A stretch of DNA of 64,000 bases from Kuschelorhynchus macadamiae. Taxonomy: Eukaryota > Arthropoda > Insecta > Coleoptera > Curculionidae. This document shows, one piece after another, positions 24,256-37,281 of this stretch. The stretch spans positions 1 to 64,000 of the forward strand of contig JAUTXW010000210.1 in assembly GCA_030620095.1 (NCBI GenBank). The letters run 5' to 3'. The translations under genes and the position numbers were made by a program. The notes beneath the pieces were generated by a model. The model made no database searches, was not told the DNA's origin, and saw nothing but the letters and a program-made list of their open reading frames with translations. Each line of letters starts with the position of its first letter. Positions within the stretch are counted from its first letter, which is position 1.

Positions 24256-26130
24256 TGTGGTAATATACCCTCGGGTGGAATAAAAGCATTGCTCCAACAA
24301 CGCTGCGTTAATTTTGAGCTTAAAATCTTTAAAACCTAGGTCCTTTGTAGACTGTTTAAGCTTGTTATAGAATTTTAGGGGAAGGGAGTTTATTGATTTC
24401 TGCAGTCGCAATTTTTGAGGTCACAGCCGGTGTGCAATTCTTGTATCATAGTGATGAAAGTCATAGTTTAGTTTAAAGTTATTTTTGTTTTTATGGATTT
24501 CTAAAAGGGTTTGGTATATGTAAATGCAAGGTACTGTTAAAAGTTTAAAATGAATAAATAAGGGCTTACAATGATCTCTGTAACCAACCTTTGCCAGAAT
24601 GCAAACGGCTTTCTTTTGTATATGCGAAAAATTCGTATTGAATGGCAAGAATTTCCCCATAAGATTATTCCATTCAAAATATGTGAGTAGAACATTGCAT
24701 AATAAGCACTAATCAACCCCTTGTCCTCAATACATCCCCTTAGCCCTCTTAGCAAAAAAAGACCTGATGACAGTTTACAACAAGTAAAATCTATATGATC
24801 CTTCCAGTTAAGATTACTATAGATATTTATCCCAAGTACCTTTACACACTGCCCAGAATTATCCCTAGGCTTACTTGATACCACAATTCTTTGGCTTTTA
24901 GCTTCATTCATGCATAGTTTATTCACGTCAATCCAATTTTTGGCATTTTGTCAAACTACACTCATTTTATTATGTAAGGTAAGAGGATCAGTAGCAGACA
25001 CAAGCGAACTGTTGTCATCTGCATAAAGTATGCAACGTTCGGAAAGAAGATGGTAATATAAGTCGTTAATGTATAGCGTGAAAAGGATGGGCTTTATAAT
25101 TGAGCCTTGAGATACTCCATATGTGATCTCCCTGAAACTGGATAACTGATCCGCTGACTGCCCAATACACTGAGTTCTATGCAGTAAATATGAAAGAAAT
25201 TATGTGCTGGTCCTCGAAGGCCATAGAAATATTCCATATAGTACAGGGGCCTCTCATAGTCTACACAGTGAAACGCATTGCTGAGGTCACAAAGTTATTC
25301 CCATACGTGTGCCCTCCTCAAAGCCCCTAACTATGCTGTCCACTAAGCTTGAAACTGTCTGCATAGTAGAGCACCCTGCTCTAAATACAAATTGGGAGCC
25401 ATTAATGACATTTTTTTTTCTAAATAACTTGTTAGTATTGGCTTTAATAACATTTCAAATATTTTTCCAAAAATTGATAAGATAGAAATTGGTCGGTAGT
25501 TTCACGGGTCAGCACGCTCACCTTTTTTAAAAATAGGAACCGCTCTAGCAACCTTGAAGCAGTCTGGAAAAATACCTTGCTCAATGCGTATATTATAGAG
25601 TGTAGTTAGGGGTAGCATTAAAAAATATTGAGTTTTTTTAATGATTTCACTATTTAATCCATGTCAGCAGCAGTAGAGGTTTTTAGAGTGTTTATAGCAT
25701 TCATAACGTCAGATAGCGTAAAGGGGCCCCAAGAAGAAAGTGCTTGCACACACAGGCACGTGGACATCAATATCATAGTCTATATTAGGGAGATTTTTGA
25801 TCAATTCACCAATCACTGTAAGAAAGTAATCATTCATTGTATTAGGATCTATAGCACAGTTATTATTGTTTGTATTTTTATTAGATTCAAAGTTAATCAA
25901 TTTCCAGCAATCCCTTATTTTGTTATTTGAATTATTAATAAAATTACTATAAACCTGTTTTTTGTTTCTACTATTTTGCTTTTATATTGTTTTTTGAAAT
26001 GTTTATAGGTACAAAAAGAAGCATCGTCTTTCAGGTAATCCACTACTGTTTTAATAGCATTCGATGTATTCCTCATATCTTTAAGTTCTTGACTAAACCA
26101 GGGTATGGATGCTTTACGTGACTCGATAAA
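24256..26130 (-). pseudogene. Jockey-like non-LTR retrotransposon ORF2 relic
   Basis: Read on the minus strand from about 26130: the linker after the endonuclease (KASIPWFSQELKDMRN, then YKHFKKQYKSKI), then NTMNDYFLTVIGE near 25850. The RT palm has FTLYINDLYYHLLSERCILYADDNSS near 25060 (catalytic YADD). After it come WKDHIDFTCCKLSSGLFLLR, the YSHILNGIILWG block and KVGYRDHCKPLF. The tail QKSINSLPLKFYN ends near 24360. Multiple frameshifts and stops interrupt it, and the endonuclease itself is missing. It resembles the relic at 11290-11972 and is probably the same or a sister family. Confidence 0.8.
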
Positions 26131-28484
26131 AAAAACTTTTTTGTGGGAAAATTTTCATTAACCAAGAATTTGAAACTGTTTATAAGAAAATCGGACTGAC
26201 TGTGGAACTGAACCATTGTAAAATTCTCCAAAAAGATGATGAAGGCCCCATTTTGTTTTGCTATTTTAGATTCATACCAAAATTTTACAAGTTCATTCCT
26301 ATGTGAGACTTGATTTTTGTGCAAAATTTTGGGTAAATTGGATAAGTACTTTTTTACTAATTCTTCGTAATAATTCTTTTAATGTTTCACTTGATCCGCC
26401 ATATTAGATTTCTACCAAAATATTAACATCCCCATATTACCCTTAATGTTTGACCAACATTTTAAGTGAATAGGGTAAGTAGTTTTTAAGCTATGGAGCG
26501 AAATAATAGAAAGAACACAGACCGACGGAATTGCAAAACATATTTTTTGGCATCTAGGGACGCTAAAATGTGAAGATATGTAAAACGTGATTTTTTTCAA
26601 GATTAAATAAATTTATTTGGCTGACATTTTGTTCCGCTTGAAATCGTACCACGATTTTACCAGTTTATTTCTACACCATAATTAATTATTGCATCAAATT
26701 TGTAATCAATACATTAAGAAGTTTTTCCAGACAGAATTTTTAGGTATTTTATTAAGCCGCCATTTTGTTTCGCCATATTGGATTCGTACCAGAATTTTTT
26801 ACCATTTGATGTGCACATAATACTGATATGCAGAATTTGATATTAATTGTACAGGTTTTTAATATATTTTTTTTAACATTTCACTAGGCCACCATTTTGT
26901 TTGCCATAATAGATTTTTAACCAACTGTTACAAGGTCATCAAACAGTAACTTTGACCAAAATTTGGAGTAAATCGGATAAGTAGATTTTTAGCTATGCTG
27001 CGAACAGACACACCGACAGCATTGAGAAAAGATGTTGTTCGGCATCTAGGGACCCTGAAACGTAAAAGTTTGAAAAAATCTCAAGAGTGATTTTTTCCCG
27101 ATTACAATACTTCCGTTTACGAGGGAAGTGAAAATCAGTGTAAAAAATAATTTATTTTAAATTATGCCCAAAAGTCAAGGGTACCCTAAATTGAAAATGC
27201 TAAAATGTTGGTACGAATCCAATATCGTAGAACAAAATAGCGCCAAAACAGACAGGATACGTATACGTTTAAACAAATAACTGTGTAAAACTAAATTGGA
27301 CAAACTTAACTATTCCTAATAAAAGAAAATGTTCGTTACGAAGGCAGTTCCAGAGAAAGGAAATTTGCTTAATTTTGATTTAATTTATTACGATTTTTTA
27401 AAATAATTTGCAATTTTTTTTAACTTAATACCTTAATATAGAATTAGATTTTTGTGTTTAAATCAAAATTCAATTGATAATATTATCGTATGTAAGTTAA
27501 ATCTATAATATGTATGTATAGGTATTACCTTAATTTTATCCTAAAATTTGAGTTAAAGTCCAATCAGTTTATATTCAGTTCCTTCCAAGCATAACTTTTG
27601 AACGTTATATATAACTTTAAAAAATCGGTAAATTTCCTTTACCCGGAACTTCTCTCGTTATGAATCGTTCCTTTTATTATTCTATTTATGCCACACTTGA
27701 TTTTTGGGCATAATATAAAATAAATTCAATAAGTAGTTTTTATATTAACTCACACCGACATTTTATTACGTCATGTTGAGTTCATACCAGTTTATCCTTA
27801 TATCACATTTAATTTTTCTGTAACGTTGAAAGTCAATTGAATAAGATTTTTTAAAAATTGATATTTTAAAAATTTTATTTGGCCGCCGTTTTGTTTTGCT
27901 ATCTTGAATTCATACCACAACTTCAAAGTTTATCTCTATATCACACTTAATGCTTGCACAAGGGCGCAAGTAGTGTTTTCAGGCTAATTTTTTAAATATT
28001 TCAAATGGCCGCCATTTTGTTTTGCTGTCTTATATTCATACTAGAATGTTACCAGCATATTCCTATGTAACACTTAATTTTCGATTTGAGGTAAATTAGA
28101 TAACGAGTTTTTCAGTAATAACTTTTTAACGTCTCATAGGTTGCTATCTTATCCGACATAATGGATTTTTACCAAAATATCAGGTCATCCCCATTTTACC
28201 GCCATTTTTGAGTAAAATTTGAAGTCATTCTGATAAGTAGTTTTTCAGCTATGCCGTGAACTGACAAACAAACCGAACAGACTGCCCGACGGAATTGATA
28301 GAACATATTTTTTGGCATCTAGGGACGCTAAAACATGGAGATATTTAAAATTAATTTTGTCACAGTTTATTCCTACATTATACTTGAATTTGAGATAAAT
28401 AAAAACAAAAGTAGTTTTTTTAACATTTCACTTGGCCGCCATTTGGTTTTGCCATATTGGAATTTTACCACAAAAATAATCTCA
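26131..28484. repeat. Degenerate interspersed/tandem repeat family, cluster 2
   Basis: The same landmarks as at 20516-22750 recur. TCTAGGGAC-type sites lie near 26550, 27045 and 28318, each preceded by a GACAGAC/GACGGAATTG block and followed by a GTGATTTTTT block. An inverted piece follows at about 27120-27370, as it does in cluster 1. No coding frame is supported. The two clusters flank the non-LTR relic at 24256-26130. Confidence 0.7.
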
Positions 28485-29051
28485 TTATAAATGTTTAATA
28501 TGATCTCCATTGTTTCTTAAGCACTTGTGAATGTTTGACTTTACAGCTTCCCTAGTATTTGCTATTTCAGCTGGTTCAAGTTGGTCGAAATTTTCTCTTA
28601 TTCGAGCTACTAGTTCTTCCACTGAATCAACGGGAGCAGAGTAAACCCTGCTTTATTGTTCTCCCGAGATAAAAATCTAATGGTGTCAGGTCTGAAGACT
28701 TCGGTGGCCAGCCAATTCCACGGCCCTAAGCGCCTAATCCACCTAGCTTCAAACATTTCATACAGCTTCTGGTCAATTCCATTTCCACGATGTGGCAGTC
28801 TAGTCAATATTCCCTCATAAATACGATAGCATAGTTGATCATACATGACTAAAGTCGAGATTAAAGCAAATACATTTACGCTGAATCTATTTTGAAAATT
28901 CCTTTCCCGAATGCCATCATGAGGATTTTCAGTGCCCCATAGGGTCAGAATTATGTCTATTAAAAATACCCTCTCTTGTAAATTTCGACTTATTTGTCCG
29001 TATAATTTTGCGTAGAAAACGCAAAACGTTCGAACTAAAATCGTTGCACAC
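28485..29051 (-). pseudogene. Tc1/mariner-type transposase, 5'-truncated relic
   Basis: On the minus strand the pieces are GIFNRHNS, TENPHDGIRERNFQNRFSVNV and, in another frame, WPPKSSDLTPLDFYLG (third catalytic Asp). The C-terminus VDSVEELVARIRENFDQLEP continues to NNGDHIKHL and a TAA at 28485-28487. The second-Asp block is lost. The HTH and first-Asp regions are missing because the relic is cut at 29051, exactly where a truncated retroviral LTR begins. Confidence 0.75.
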
Positions 29052-29117
29052 ATAAAGTAATTTCAAAGTTATATAATAAATTTTTTTAAAAAGTGAATTT
29101 TTGAATTAATAGGGTAA
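29052..29117 (+). repeat. Truncated 5' LTR of errantivirus copy 1
   Basis: It matches the last ~66 bp of the complete LTRs (the ATAAAGTAATTTCAAAGTTA block to the LTR end). The promoter-bearing upstream part is absent, so this copy has no 5' promoter of its own. Confidence 0.8.
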
Positions 29118-29122
29118 TAAAT

Positions 29123-29139
29123 TGGCGCAGTCGGTAGGA
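29123..29139 (+). other. Primer-binding site for minus-strand synthesis
   Basis: TGGCGCAGTCGGTAGGA lies a few bases after the LTR end. Its complement ends in CCA and matches the type of tRNA 3' end (serine tRNA in several errantiviruses) used as primer. The tRNA identity is inferred from known relatives. Confidence 0.65.
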
Positions 29140-29310
29140 TTCGTCTAACGTCGGCAGAACAAGGAAGACCTAACTGTTGACGGCGGATTCAATCCCTTAA
29201 CGAAGAAAAGAACCACGTTTAAGGCGTCCTCACTCGAAGATAGCTGAGGAAGGAACACTTAGTGAAACCCCTGGGAGCCCTGAGAGAATAAGACGACTAA
29301 TGCTCCTGCT

Positions 29311-29319
29311 AACGTAAGT
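29311..29319 (+). promoter_or_regulatory. Candidate 5' splice donor for env mRNA
   Basis: AACGTAAGT is a near-consensus donor in the leader upstream of gag. Paired with the acceptor at 34390-34402 it would remove gag-pol and produce an env message, as in gypsy. Confidence 0.5.
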
Positions 29320-29539
29320 GACATTGAATTATCCCGTTTAAGTGTTGTATCTTATTTTTATTCTGTTTCTGTTCGATTTTGTATACGTGGTTTTTCTACA
29401 TACTCCCTGATTTTAGTTTTATGAATTTAAAAAGAAAGGTGAATTTTATATGCTAATTTTCTTTCTCCAATACTTGCCTAATATTTTGTTTTCCCCCGGT
29501 TTGTATTTTGAAAATTAAAAACAAATAGTATTCAGCAAA

Positions 29540-30751
29540 ATGCCTGAGACACGTTCCCAACAATCTCAACCAGCTCAACAAACTCAACAAGCTCAGCCAC
29601 CTACCCAGCAACCGATACAAGGTGCTGAGGTAAAAATTGAGCCTTACAGGCTTTCCGAAATATTTTCTATAGTGACTGATTTTGAAGGCGATCCAATCTC
29701 CTTGGGTACCTTTTTAAACGCATGCGATTGTGCTAATCAAATGGCAACAACTGACCAAAAACTGCTATTAACGATTCACATTAAAAATAAACTTAAAGGT
29801 AGAGCCGGGCAATTAGTAAATTCAAGACACCCTGCAACATATTGCGAGATTAAACAGCTCTTAAACCTTCATTTTAGCGACTCGAGGGACCTATTGTCTC
29901 TTAAACAAGACAATCGCTTACAGGTTTTGAATGCAAAAATGCTCTCAAGTATTCAGAAAGCTTCCAACCTAAGTAATGATCAAAAAGCTGCCCAAAGCAA
30001 ACTAATTGAGAAAATGAGCCTAAATACTCTTTTAACTGGATTAGAACCTCACTCCTGCATTAGGCGTGAACTACAGCTCTCATATTTCGAAACTCAAAAA
30101 ATAAATAAACAAATTTCTCCGAAACCTCCCCAACCAATTAGGAAACAGTTACCACAAGTTATAAAATGACTGAAATGTTGACGCAACGGCAACATAGCTG
30201 CAGAATGCCGTTCACAATTAATGTCTCATTCTAGTTATTCTCAAAATAATGGTCACATAAATTATCAAAGGCAGTTTCCTTCTTCTAGCCAAGTGCCTCA
30301 TTTTTCACAGCAAAATAGACCCAACACATTTTCGTCTCAATATAGACAACCTGCAGCTACCCAACAAAGTCATGCTACATCTCATCCACCTCTAATGCAT
30401 AGAAATTCGAATTTCTCTCCAAATCAACAAAGAGCTCACCAAGTAAATTATGATTACCAATCTTACGAAGGACCACAATATTACGACGAATATTCTCAAG
30501 ATGATAGCAACTTGGAATACCAATAATATTATACTGAAAACGAACAAACACAATTCGAACAATTTGACAACTCAGATTTCCAAAATTTTCCACCTCCCCT
30601 TTACAAAAACCATCCTCCGGAGATCACTACCCAATCGAACAACTCGGTGTCGGAACTGCAGAGTCAGATTCAGACAATGAATTTAGACGATTTGGACCCC
30701 AATGTGAATTTTCCGGAACAAGCGTTCCTTTACACCCGTTTCTTACAGTAA
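29540..30751 (+). pseudogene. gag: gag of errantivirus copy 1
   Basis: Structural polyprotein gene, 403 codons from the ATG at 29540 to the TAA at 30749, in one frame with no frameshift. The N-terminus is Gln/Pro-rich, the middle is capsid-like and helical, and the C-terminal third is Gln/Asn/Tyr-rich. Three in-frame stops interrupt it, near 30167, 30180 and 30524. The first two fall in the nucleocapsid region, where copy 3 retains a CCHC zinc knuckle (C-x2-C-x4-H-x4-C). A 17-codon segment present in copy 3 is also missing. The last codons overlap the start of pol in the -1 frame, the usual errantivirus arrangement for frameshift translation. Confidence 0.85.
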
Positions 30752-33700
30752 ACCCCAAGAACCTGTACTATATTAGCGATGCCTCAAATACATTCAAACT
30801 TTTAATTGACACCGGAGCAGGGATATCCATTTTTAAAGAAAATACGGTGAAAAAGTTTCCCCTCAGATCACCAGAAAACGTAACTATTCAGGGAATAACA
30901 AATCAAAAATGGTCTATATTTGAATCGACTCTTATCTCTTTTGAAATAGGTAACCCACACAGGGTATACATTTATAACTTAGATATCGAGTTTGATGGAT
31001 TCTTAAGACTTGATTTTCTCGAACATTATGAGTGTATAATTGATCTTAAATCAAAAAATTTAATAACGAACTTTAAAACGATTCCGTTGCATAAAGTTGG
31101 GGCTACTACAACAGAAAAAAATGTCGATAAAAACGGGATAAACAACAAAATTTCTATTGACGCTCGCACAGAACATGTAACTTAAAAAATACAGACGCTC
31201 TATTAATGTCTCAGGAAAAAGAAACAGTTCGTTTACCAAATGCTATTGTACATGTTAACGAAAGCGTTGAATTTATTTGACTTCTATTCTAAATGCTAAC
31301 GCCATGCCAAAAACCATCGATTTTTCCGATCTTTCTATCGACCATTTACCCCTAATGATGCTGTCCTAAACCTAAACACACAAGATAATTATGAAGCCGA
31401 TCAAATCGATAGAATACAGATAATTCGAAACGAGTTAAGAACCGAGCACCTTAATTCCGAAGAAAGGGGAAAGATCACAAATCTCCGTCTAGAATACTCT
31501 GACATATTTTACATCGAAGGTGATAAACTAACTTCCACCAACGAAATCAAGCATGTTATAGAAACTAATAATGCAAAGCCCGTTTTCACAAAATCTTATA
31601 GGTATCCTCAGATACATAAAGAGGAAGTGAAAACACAGATGGGAAAGATGTTAGACCAGGGAATTATACGGCCTTCCATTTCACCGTGGTTCTCACCTGT
31701 ATGGGTGGTACCCAAAAAACTTGATGCGTCCGGGAACCAAAAATGGCGTGTAGTTATTGACTACAGAAAGCTCAATGACCTCAGTAATAATGATAAATAT
31801 CCTCTACCAAACATTTCAGACCTTTTGGACCAACTTGGTAAATGTCAATATTTTTCCACGCTTGATCTCGCGTCCGGCTTTCATCAAATTAAGATCAATC
31901 CCGATGACATACCAAAGACAACATTTTCAGTTGACAATGGACACTATGAATTTGTCCGCATGCCATTCGGTCTAAAGAATGCCCCGTCCACGTTTCAACG
32001 CGTCATGAACAACATTCTCTTGGGCATTCAAAGCGAGCGTTGCCTTGGATATATGGACGACGTAATCGTCTACTCTCCCAACCTCAAAATTCAACTAGAT
32101 AAGTGCGAGTTTTTAGGGAAAGAAGTTGCCTATCTGCGACACCTCGTTAACAAAGATGGACCTAACCTAACCCTTCAAAAGTGGAATGCGTTCAAAATTT
32201 CCCAGAACCAAAAAACGCAAAGGATATTAAATCATTTCTGGGATTAGCGGGTTATTACTGCCGATTCATTCCAAACTTTGCAAAAGTATTCAAGCCGTTA
32301 ACTAAACTCTTGAAAAATGACATCCCATTGTTCTTTGATTCTGAATGTAAAAGTGCATTTGAAGAATTAAAGAAAGCCCTAATTTCAGACCCCTTTCTAA
32401 TCTATCTTAATTTTGAAGAAACTTTCCTCCTTACCACGCAAGCGCATTTGCAATAGGCGCTGTGCTGTCCCAGGGACCAGTCGGAAAAGATCTCCCAATA
32501 ACTTTTGCATCCAGAACACTCTGTAGTGCAGAAACTAAACATTCCACTATCGAAAGGGAGCTACTAGCAATTGTATGGGCAGTAAAGCATTTCCGCCCTT
32601 ATCTTTTTGGACAAAAGTTTACGCTTATTACAGACCACAGGCCGTTAACATGGTTGTTTTCAATTAAAGATCCCGGAAGCAGACTTGCGCGATGGCGTCT
32701 AAAATTAGAAGAATACAACTATAAAATAGAACATAAACCGTAAAAATAAACAAAAATACAGATGCTTTATCGCAAATAAAAATTCATTATTTTCAAGAAT
32801 GCGCAAATTTCCGATCAAAATTCCCAATTTTTGCAGCCAATGAAAATAGTAGCGAAAACGAAAATCAAAACCAGCCAGAGTCCAATTACGTCGAGATAGA
32901 CGACGAGTACATTACATAGGAATACAACAAGTTTGTAGACCTGTACCAAACCAAATCAATAATTGACTATTCCAAACTCGAATTTTCAAATTCACAGCTT
33001 TTAGATAAACCACATAAACTAATTATTACCTTTTTCTGGCAAAATAAACTAGAAGAAATGCATTACAAAATAATCGAAGATATCTTCGAAGAAAGCGTTC
33101 ATTTTGAAAACATGAGCGTTAACATTGTCTCTAGCAAAACCGTGAAAGATAGAAAATACTTTATTATCCCAATACCATTTGATCCGGAAATTGTGGCTCA
33201 ACACTTGTTCTATGTCCTATTTAAGGCCCAAAAAGAATTCGACCCTTCCAAAACGTATTACGTGGAAAATAACCTAGCACTGCCTATCGTCGAAATTTGC
33301 TCATTCATTTTCGCCGACAAAGAAATAAAACCAAAATCTGCCAAAATGTTGTAAAAACCCCAGACGCCGACGAAATACCCCAAATTTTAGAACACTATCA
33401 TTCGGGCAAAACTAATTTGCATAGGGGAATTAACGAGACAGTCAGGCGCATAAGAGAAAAGTACAATTGGTCGAATTTAACAAAAGACGTCGAAAAATTA
33501 ATAAAAGGTGCGAAATATGCCAAAAGGTAAAAATATGCCGAAAAAACCTAAGTACGCCTCTCGTCATAACGAAAACTCCGAAAAACCCATTTGAAAGGAT
33601 AAACATTGACATGTTCGAATGTCCAACCAGATATTACGCACTCACGATTCGAGACAAACTTACAAAATTCACACAGGCTCACGCAGTCGAAGACAAAAAA

Positions 33701-34386
33701 GCATCGACAATTGTAAATACCTTATTAATATTTTTCCGACACTTCGGTACGCCCCTAAGAATACATTGCGACTATGGGCGCGAATTTGACAACTCATTAT
33801 TCAAAGATCTTTGTGAACTATTTAACATAAAATTAACTTTCTCTAGTCTCAATCACCCCAAGTCTAACGGGTCCATTGAAAGGTTCCATGCAACCTTATC
33901 AGAAATGATTAGAGCAAATATAGCCGAAAACCCAAAAGAACATCCCTTTAATGTTTTACCCTACGCGGTGATCTGCTACAACAATACGAAACATAAAACT
34001 CATGGGTTTACACTGTTAGAACTTATTTTTTATCACACGTCAAGTAGACTACCCGAAACTTTATACAACCAGGAAAAATTAATATCAAAATACATAAGAG
34101 ACCTTAATAACCGTATGGAATATTTTTACAAAATCGCTAGGGCAAAAACAACGACAAAAAGAAAAAGCAAAGGTCAGGTTTGACGAACACGTAACTAGTA
34201 TCCCTGAATACAAAGTCGGAAATAAAGTGTATGTTGAAGAGTCACAAATAAATCTAAAGCCGAAAACAAATTTAATGGCCGTTTTGAAATTACAGAAGTT
34301 TTTCAAAATTCCGCTATTCTTCTTAATCCTCGAACAAACCAATCAACTAAGTCAACTTCGATAGGCTAAAACCCTATTTTGAATAA
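30710..34386 (+). pseudogene. pol: pol of errantivirus copy 1 (protease, RT, RNase H, integrase)
   Basis: The domains follow in order. The aspartic protease has its Asp-Thr-Gly at 30808-30816. The reverse transcriptase runs from about 31560 with YMDD at about 32050-32061. RNase H is about 32330-32745. The integrase has an HHCC zinc region near 33390-33530, a core with the second Asp near 33770 and the Glu near 33880, and a C-terminal end at the TAA 34384-34386. The copy carries a deletion of roughly 25 codons just after YMDD (compare copy 3), stops near 32454 and 32742, and several frameshifts. It is clearly inactive. The pol end lies 16 bp before env begins, around a splice-acceptor-like tract. 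Confidence 0.88.
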
Positions 34387-34387
34387 G

Positions 34388-34402
34388 TATTCTTCTTTAC
34401 AG
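34388..34402 (+). promoter_or_regulatory. Candidate 3' splice acceptor for env mRNA
   Basis: ATTCTTCTTTACAG is a pyrimidine-rich acceptor placed between the pol stop and the start of env. The same tract is kept in copy 3 (about 59476-59490, minus strand). Confidence 0.55.
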
Positions 34403-36270
34403 ATTCCTTGGGCTCCTCTCGGTAGGTCTGACCCAATTTTCGATTACACCTATCAACAACACACTCGGAATATTCTTCCACGAAGAAGGTTCTGTAAAAG
34501 TGTCAAACGACAAATGGACACTCCTCATGTATAAAGATCTTTCTTACATAAAGGAAGCTATCGCGAATAATGATAAGATCCTAGAAGGATTATTATATGG
34601 TTTTGTAGACGTTGACTCGCCCAGAATGTTATCTTTTAAATCCTGAATATAAACTCATGTCAGCCTGCTCAATCAAATATCCGACACTGTCAATTTAAAA
34701 TACAAAGAAATAATCGCGGATACGAAAAAATACAGTTACAGGGAGAAGCGCGGAATATTCAACGGTATAGGCAATGTCTGGAAATCCATAACTGGAAACC
34801 TCGATGCTTTCGACGGTGAGTACTTCCATGAATGCATTGATAAAGTCTCTCAAGACGAAAGACATATCGAAAATCTCTTCAAAAATCAGATATCGGTTAC
34901 TACCTCAGTAATAAAAACCTTTAACGCGTCAATACAAAAACTTCAAATAGACGAAGAAACATTTAACCGGGACATAAATGATATCCACAAATCGATAATA
35001 GACATTTCCGACGACCTCGCATTTTACCATGCCCAGATAAGAACTCTAGATTTATGTGAATCATTAATGGGAGTTATTCTTTTATAGAAAATTTTGTTAA
35101 CGACGCTCTAAACGCGATATCATTCGCTAGGCTAAATATCAGTTTCGATAGTTCGATAATAACCCCGGGAGATCTGATTAGTTCTCTTCAAGAAATTTCA
35201 CAATCTCTCAGAAAAAATAATCTTCCTCTACCTGTATACTCTTCAACGCTTACCCAGTACGTTGAGATTATCGAGCTTGAAGCATATCAATCTGATACTA
35301 AAGTAGTGTTTATTCTAAAAATACCCTTAGTGAACCCTGAAAGCTATACTTTGTATCATCTCTATCCGATACCCGTATTAGATAATCGAACAGAATTTCA
35401 TCGTATAATCCGTATAACACAAAAATATATTGCGCGGGACGATGATTCAATGTAATATATTTCATTTCAAAACCTGGGAAGCTGCAAATCACTAGAGCGA
35501 GGCCAAAAGATCTGCTCAGATGTTCTACCCTACCCGATAGACAGTGAAACGATTCGCGAAGCTCACCTACTTAGAGGACCAAACCATTTACCAAAGACGT
35601 GTCAGGTATCTCTTCTTGCAAAGGGATACAACGTTAAGGACATCGACCAAAACTTCTGGTTGATTACAGTGTCAGACCCACTACCAGTTACAATAAAGTG
35701 TGAAGGAAAAGAGGTCAGGACAAGTATCATCAATGTCAATTCCCTTCTTAGACTTCAGCCATATTGTAATGCCTTTATAGGAAGCACAAGGGTTCACGCC
35801 AAGCACTCATTGATAAGTATCAAAATGTTACTTATAAAAGCCACCCAGTGATAATCCCATACAAGTGCTGCCAACATATTTCATCGAAGCTTCACATTCA
35901 AGACCTTAAACCTCTAAAACTGAACAAGATAGACGTAGAAGATCTCAATATTGCCCAGCACAAATTGGACCAATACTCCGAAGAACTAGACAAATTGATC
36001 AATCAACCTTTTGTCTATAAACATCTGTCATGGTTCACGATCGTCACGATAGTTCTTCTAGTCAGTCTGCTCGTCTTGTACATAATGTGTAAGTGTCGCC
36101 GTAAAAGACTACCCAGCATCACCATGGCTCCATTGGATGATGGTTCACCACCTCCGTCTAGACCACAATAGCGAAAGACAGTCAAACTCAGATTAAGCAG
36201 CATCCTTGCGAGAAGACGACCAGCCATCCACCCTTAAGCCCAAGAAGAAGAAGACGAAGACGAAATATAA
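34403..36270 (+). pseudogene. env: env of errantivirus copy 1
   Basis: Envelope glycoprotein gene of the insect errantivirus/baculovirus F-like family, which mediates membrane fusion at the cell surface. A hydrophobic leader follows the splice acceptor directly. Roughly a quarter of the way in is a basic REKR cleavage-type site followed by a Gly-rich fusion-peptide-like stretch (about 34740-34800). The middle is helical. A single membrane segment lies near 36030-36090, followed by a short basic tail and a Glu/Asp-rich C-terminus ending at 36270. In-frame stops occur near 34646, 34652 and 35453, with several frameshifts between 34640 and 35840. A stop at about 36169 removes most of the tail. 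The gene cannot produce a full-length protein. Confidence 0.85.
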
Positions 36271-36307
36271 TAATCTTACAAAAGTTTACACAGGGTGTTA
36301 ACTTTTG

Positions 36308-36604
36308 ACCAAAAGGGGGAGTTGTTATATCCGTTTATAACCACGTGTAGGTAATGACCTTCGGTCACACGGTATCGGGTATTTCAACATGTCAAGGAAT
36401 GCATTGTAAGCAGTATCTTCGAGTTGCAATTCGCACAGCTGGAAGGTGCCGCATCAGCATTTTAAAACATATAAAACGCTCTGAATTGTAAATATTAGTT
36501 AGTTCATATTATATACCGTTTTTATGCCAGTTTGAGTTTCTATATTGTATAAAGTAATTTCAAAGTTAAATAATAAATATTTTTAAAAAAATTTTTGAAT
36601 TAAT
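36308..36604 (+). repeat. Polypurine tract and 3' LTR of errantivirus copy 1
   Basis: The tract CCAAAAGGGGG ends at 36319 and the LTR starts at about 36320 with AGTTGTTATATCC. The LTR contains a TATAAAACG box (~36470) and an AATAAA signal near its end. It differs from the copy 2/3 LTRs by a short insert near the start. It ends at a TA-rich sequence that runs into the (TA)n array. Confidence 0.8.
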
Positions 36605-37116
<512 letters not shown>

Positions 37117-37281
37117 TTTTTTGTGAGGGGAGAGAGGAATCTGCTATACAGACATCTGGGCAGTTGTTCTTATGAGCCCAGATAGTGTCGGGTTGGTATT
37201 GTAGTGTTGTTATCGACCGACTGAACCCATTCCCCCTCTGCGTCTTCAAGACGACGCACGTGGTGGGACCACCTGACAGTA

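Larger units (their letters stand above)
29052..36604 (+). mobile_element. Errantivirus (gypsy-like endogenous retrovirus), decayed copy 1
   Basis: Gene order is partial 5' LTR, primer-binding site, gag, pol (protease, RT, RNase H, integrase), env, polypurine tract, 3' LTR. Retention of env places it in the insect errantivirus group of Ty3/gypsy elements. The 5' LTR is reduced to its last ~66 bp against ~280 bp for the complete LTRs elsewhere in the window. The 3' LTR joins a (TA)n array directly. Many stops, frameshifts and deletions show the copy is defective. Confidence 0.9.

Noticed and set aside
35848..36171. Separate small membrane protein gene
   Set aside because: It is the C-terminal part of the errantivirus env, isolated by a frameshift.
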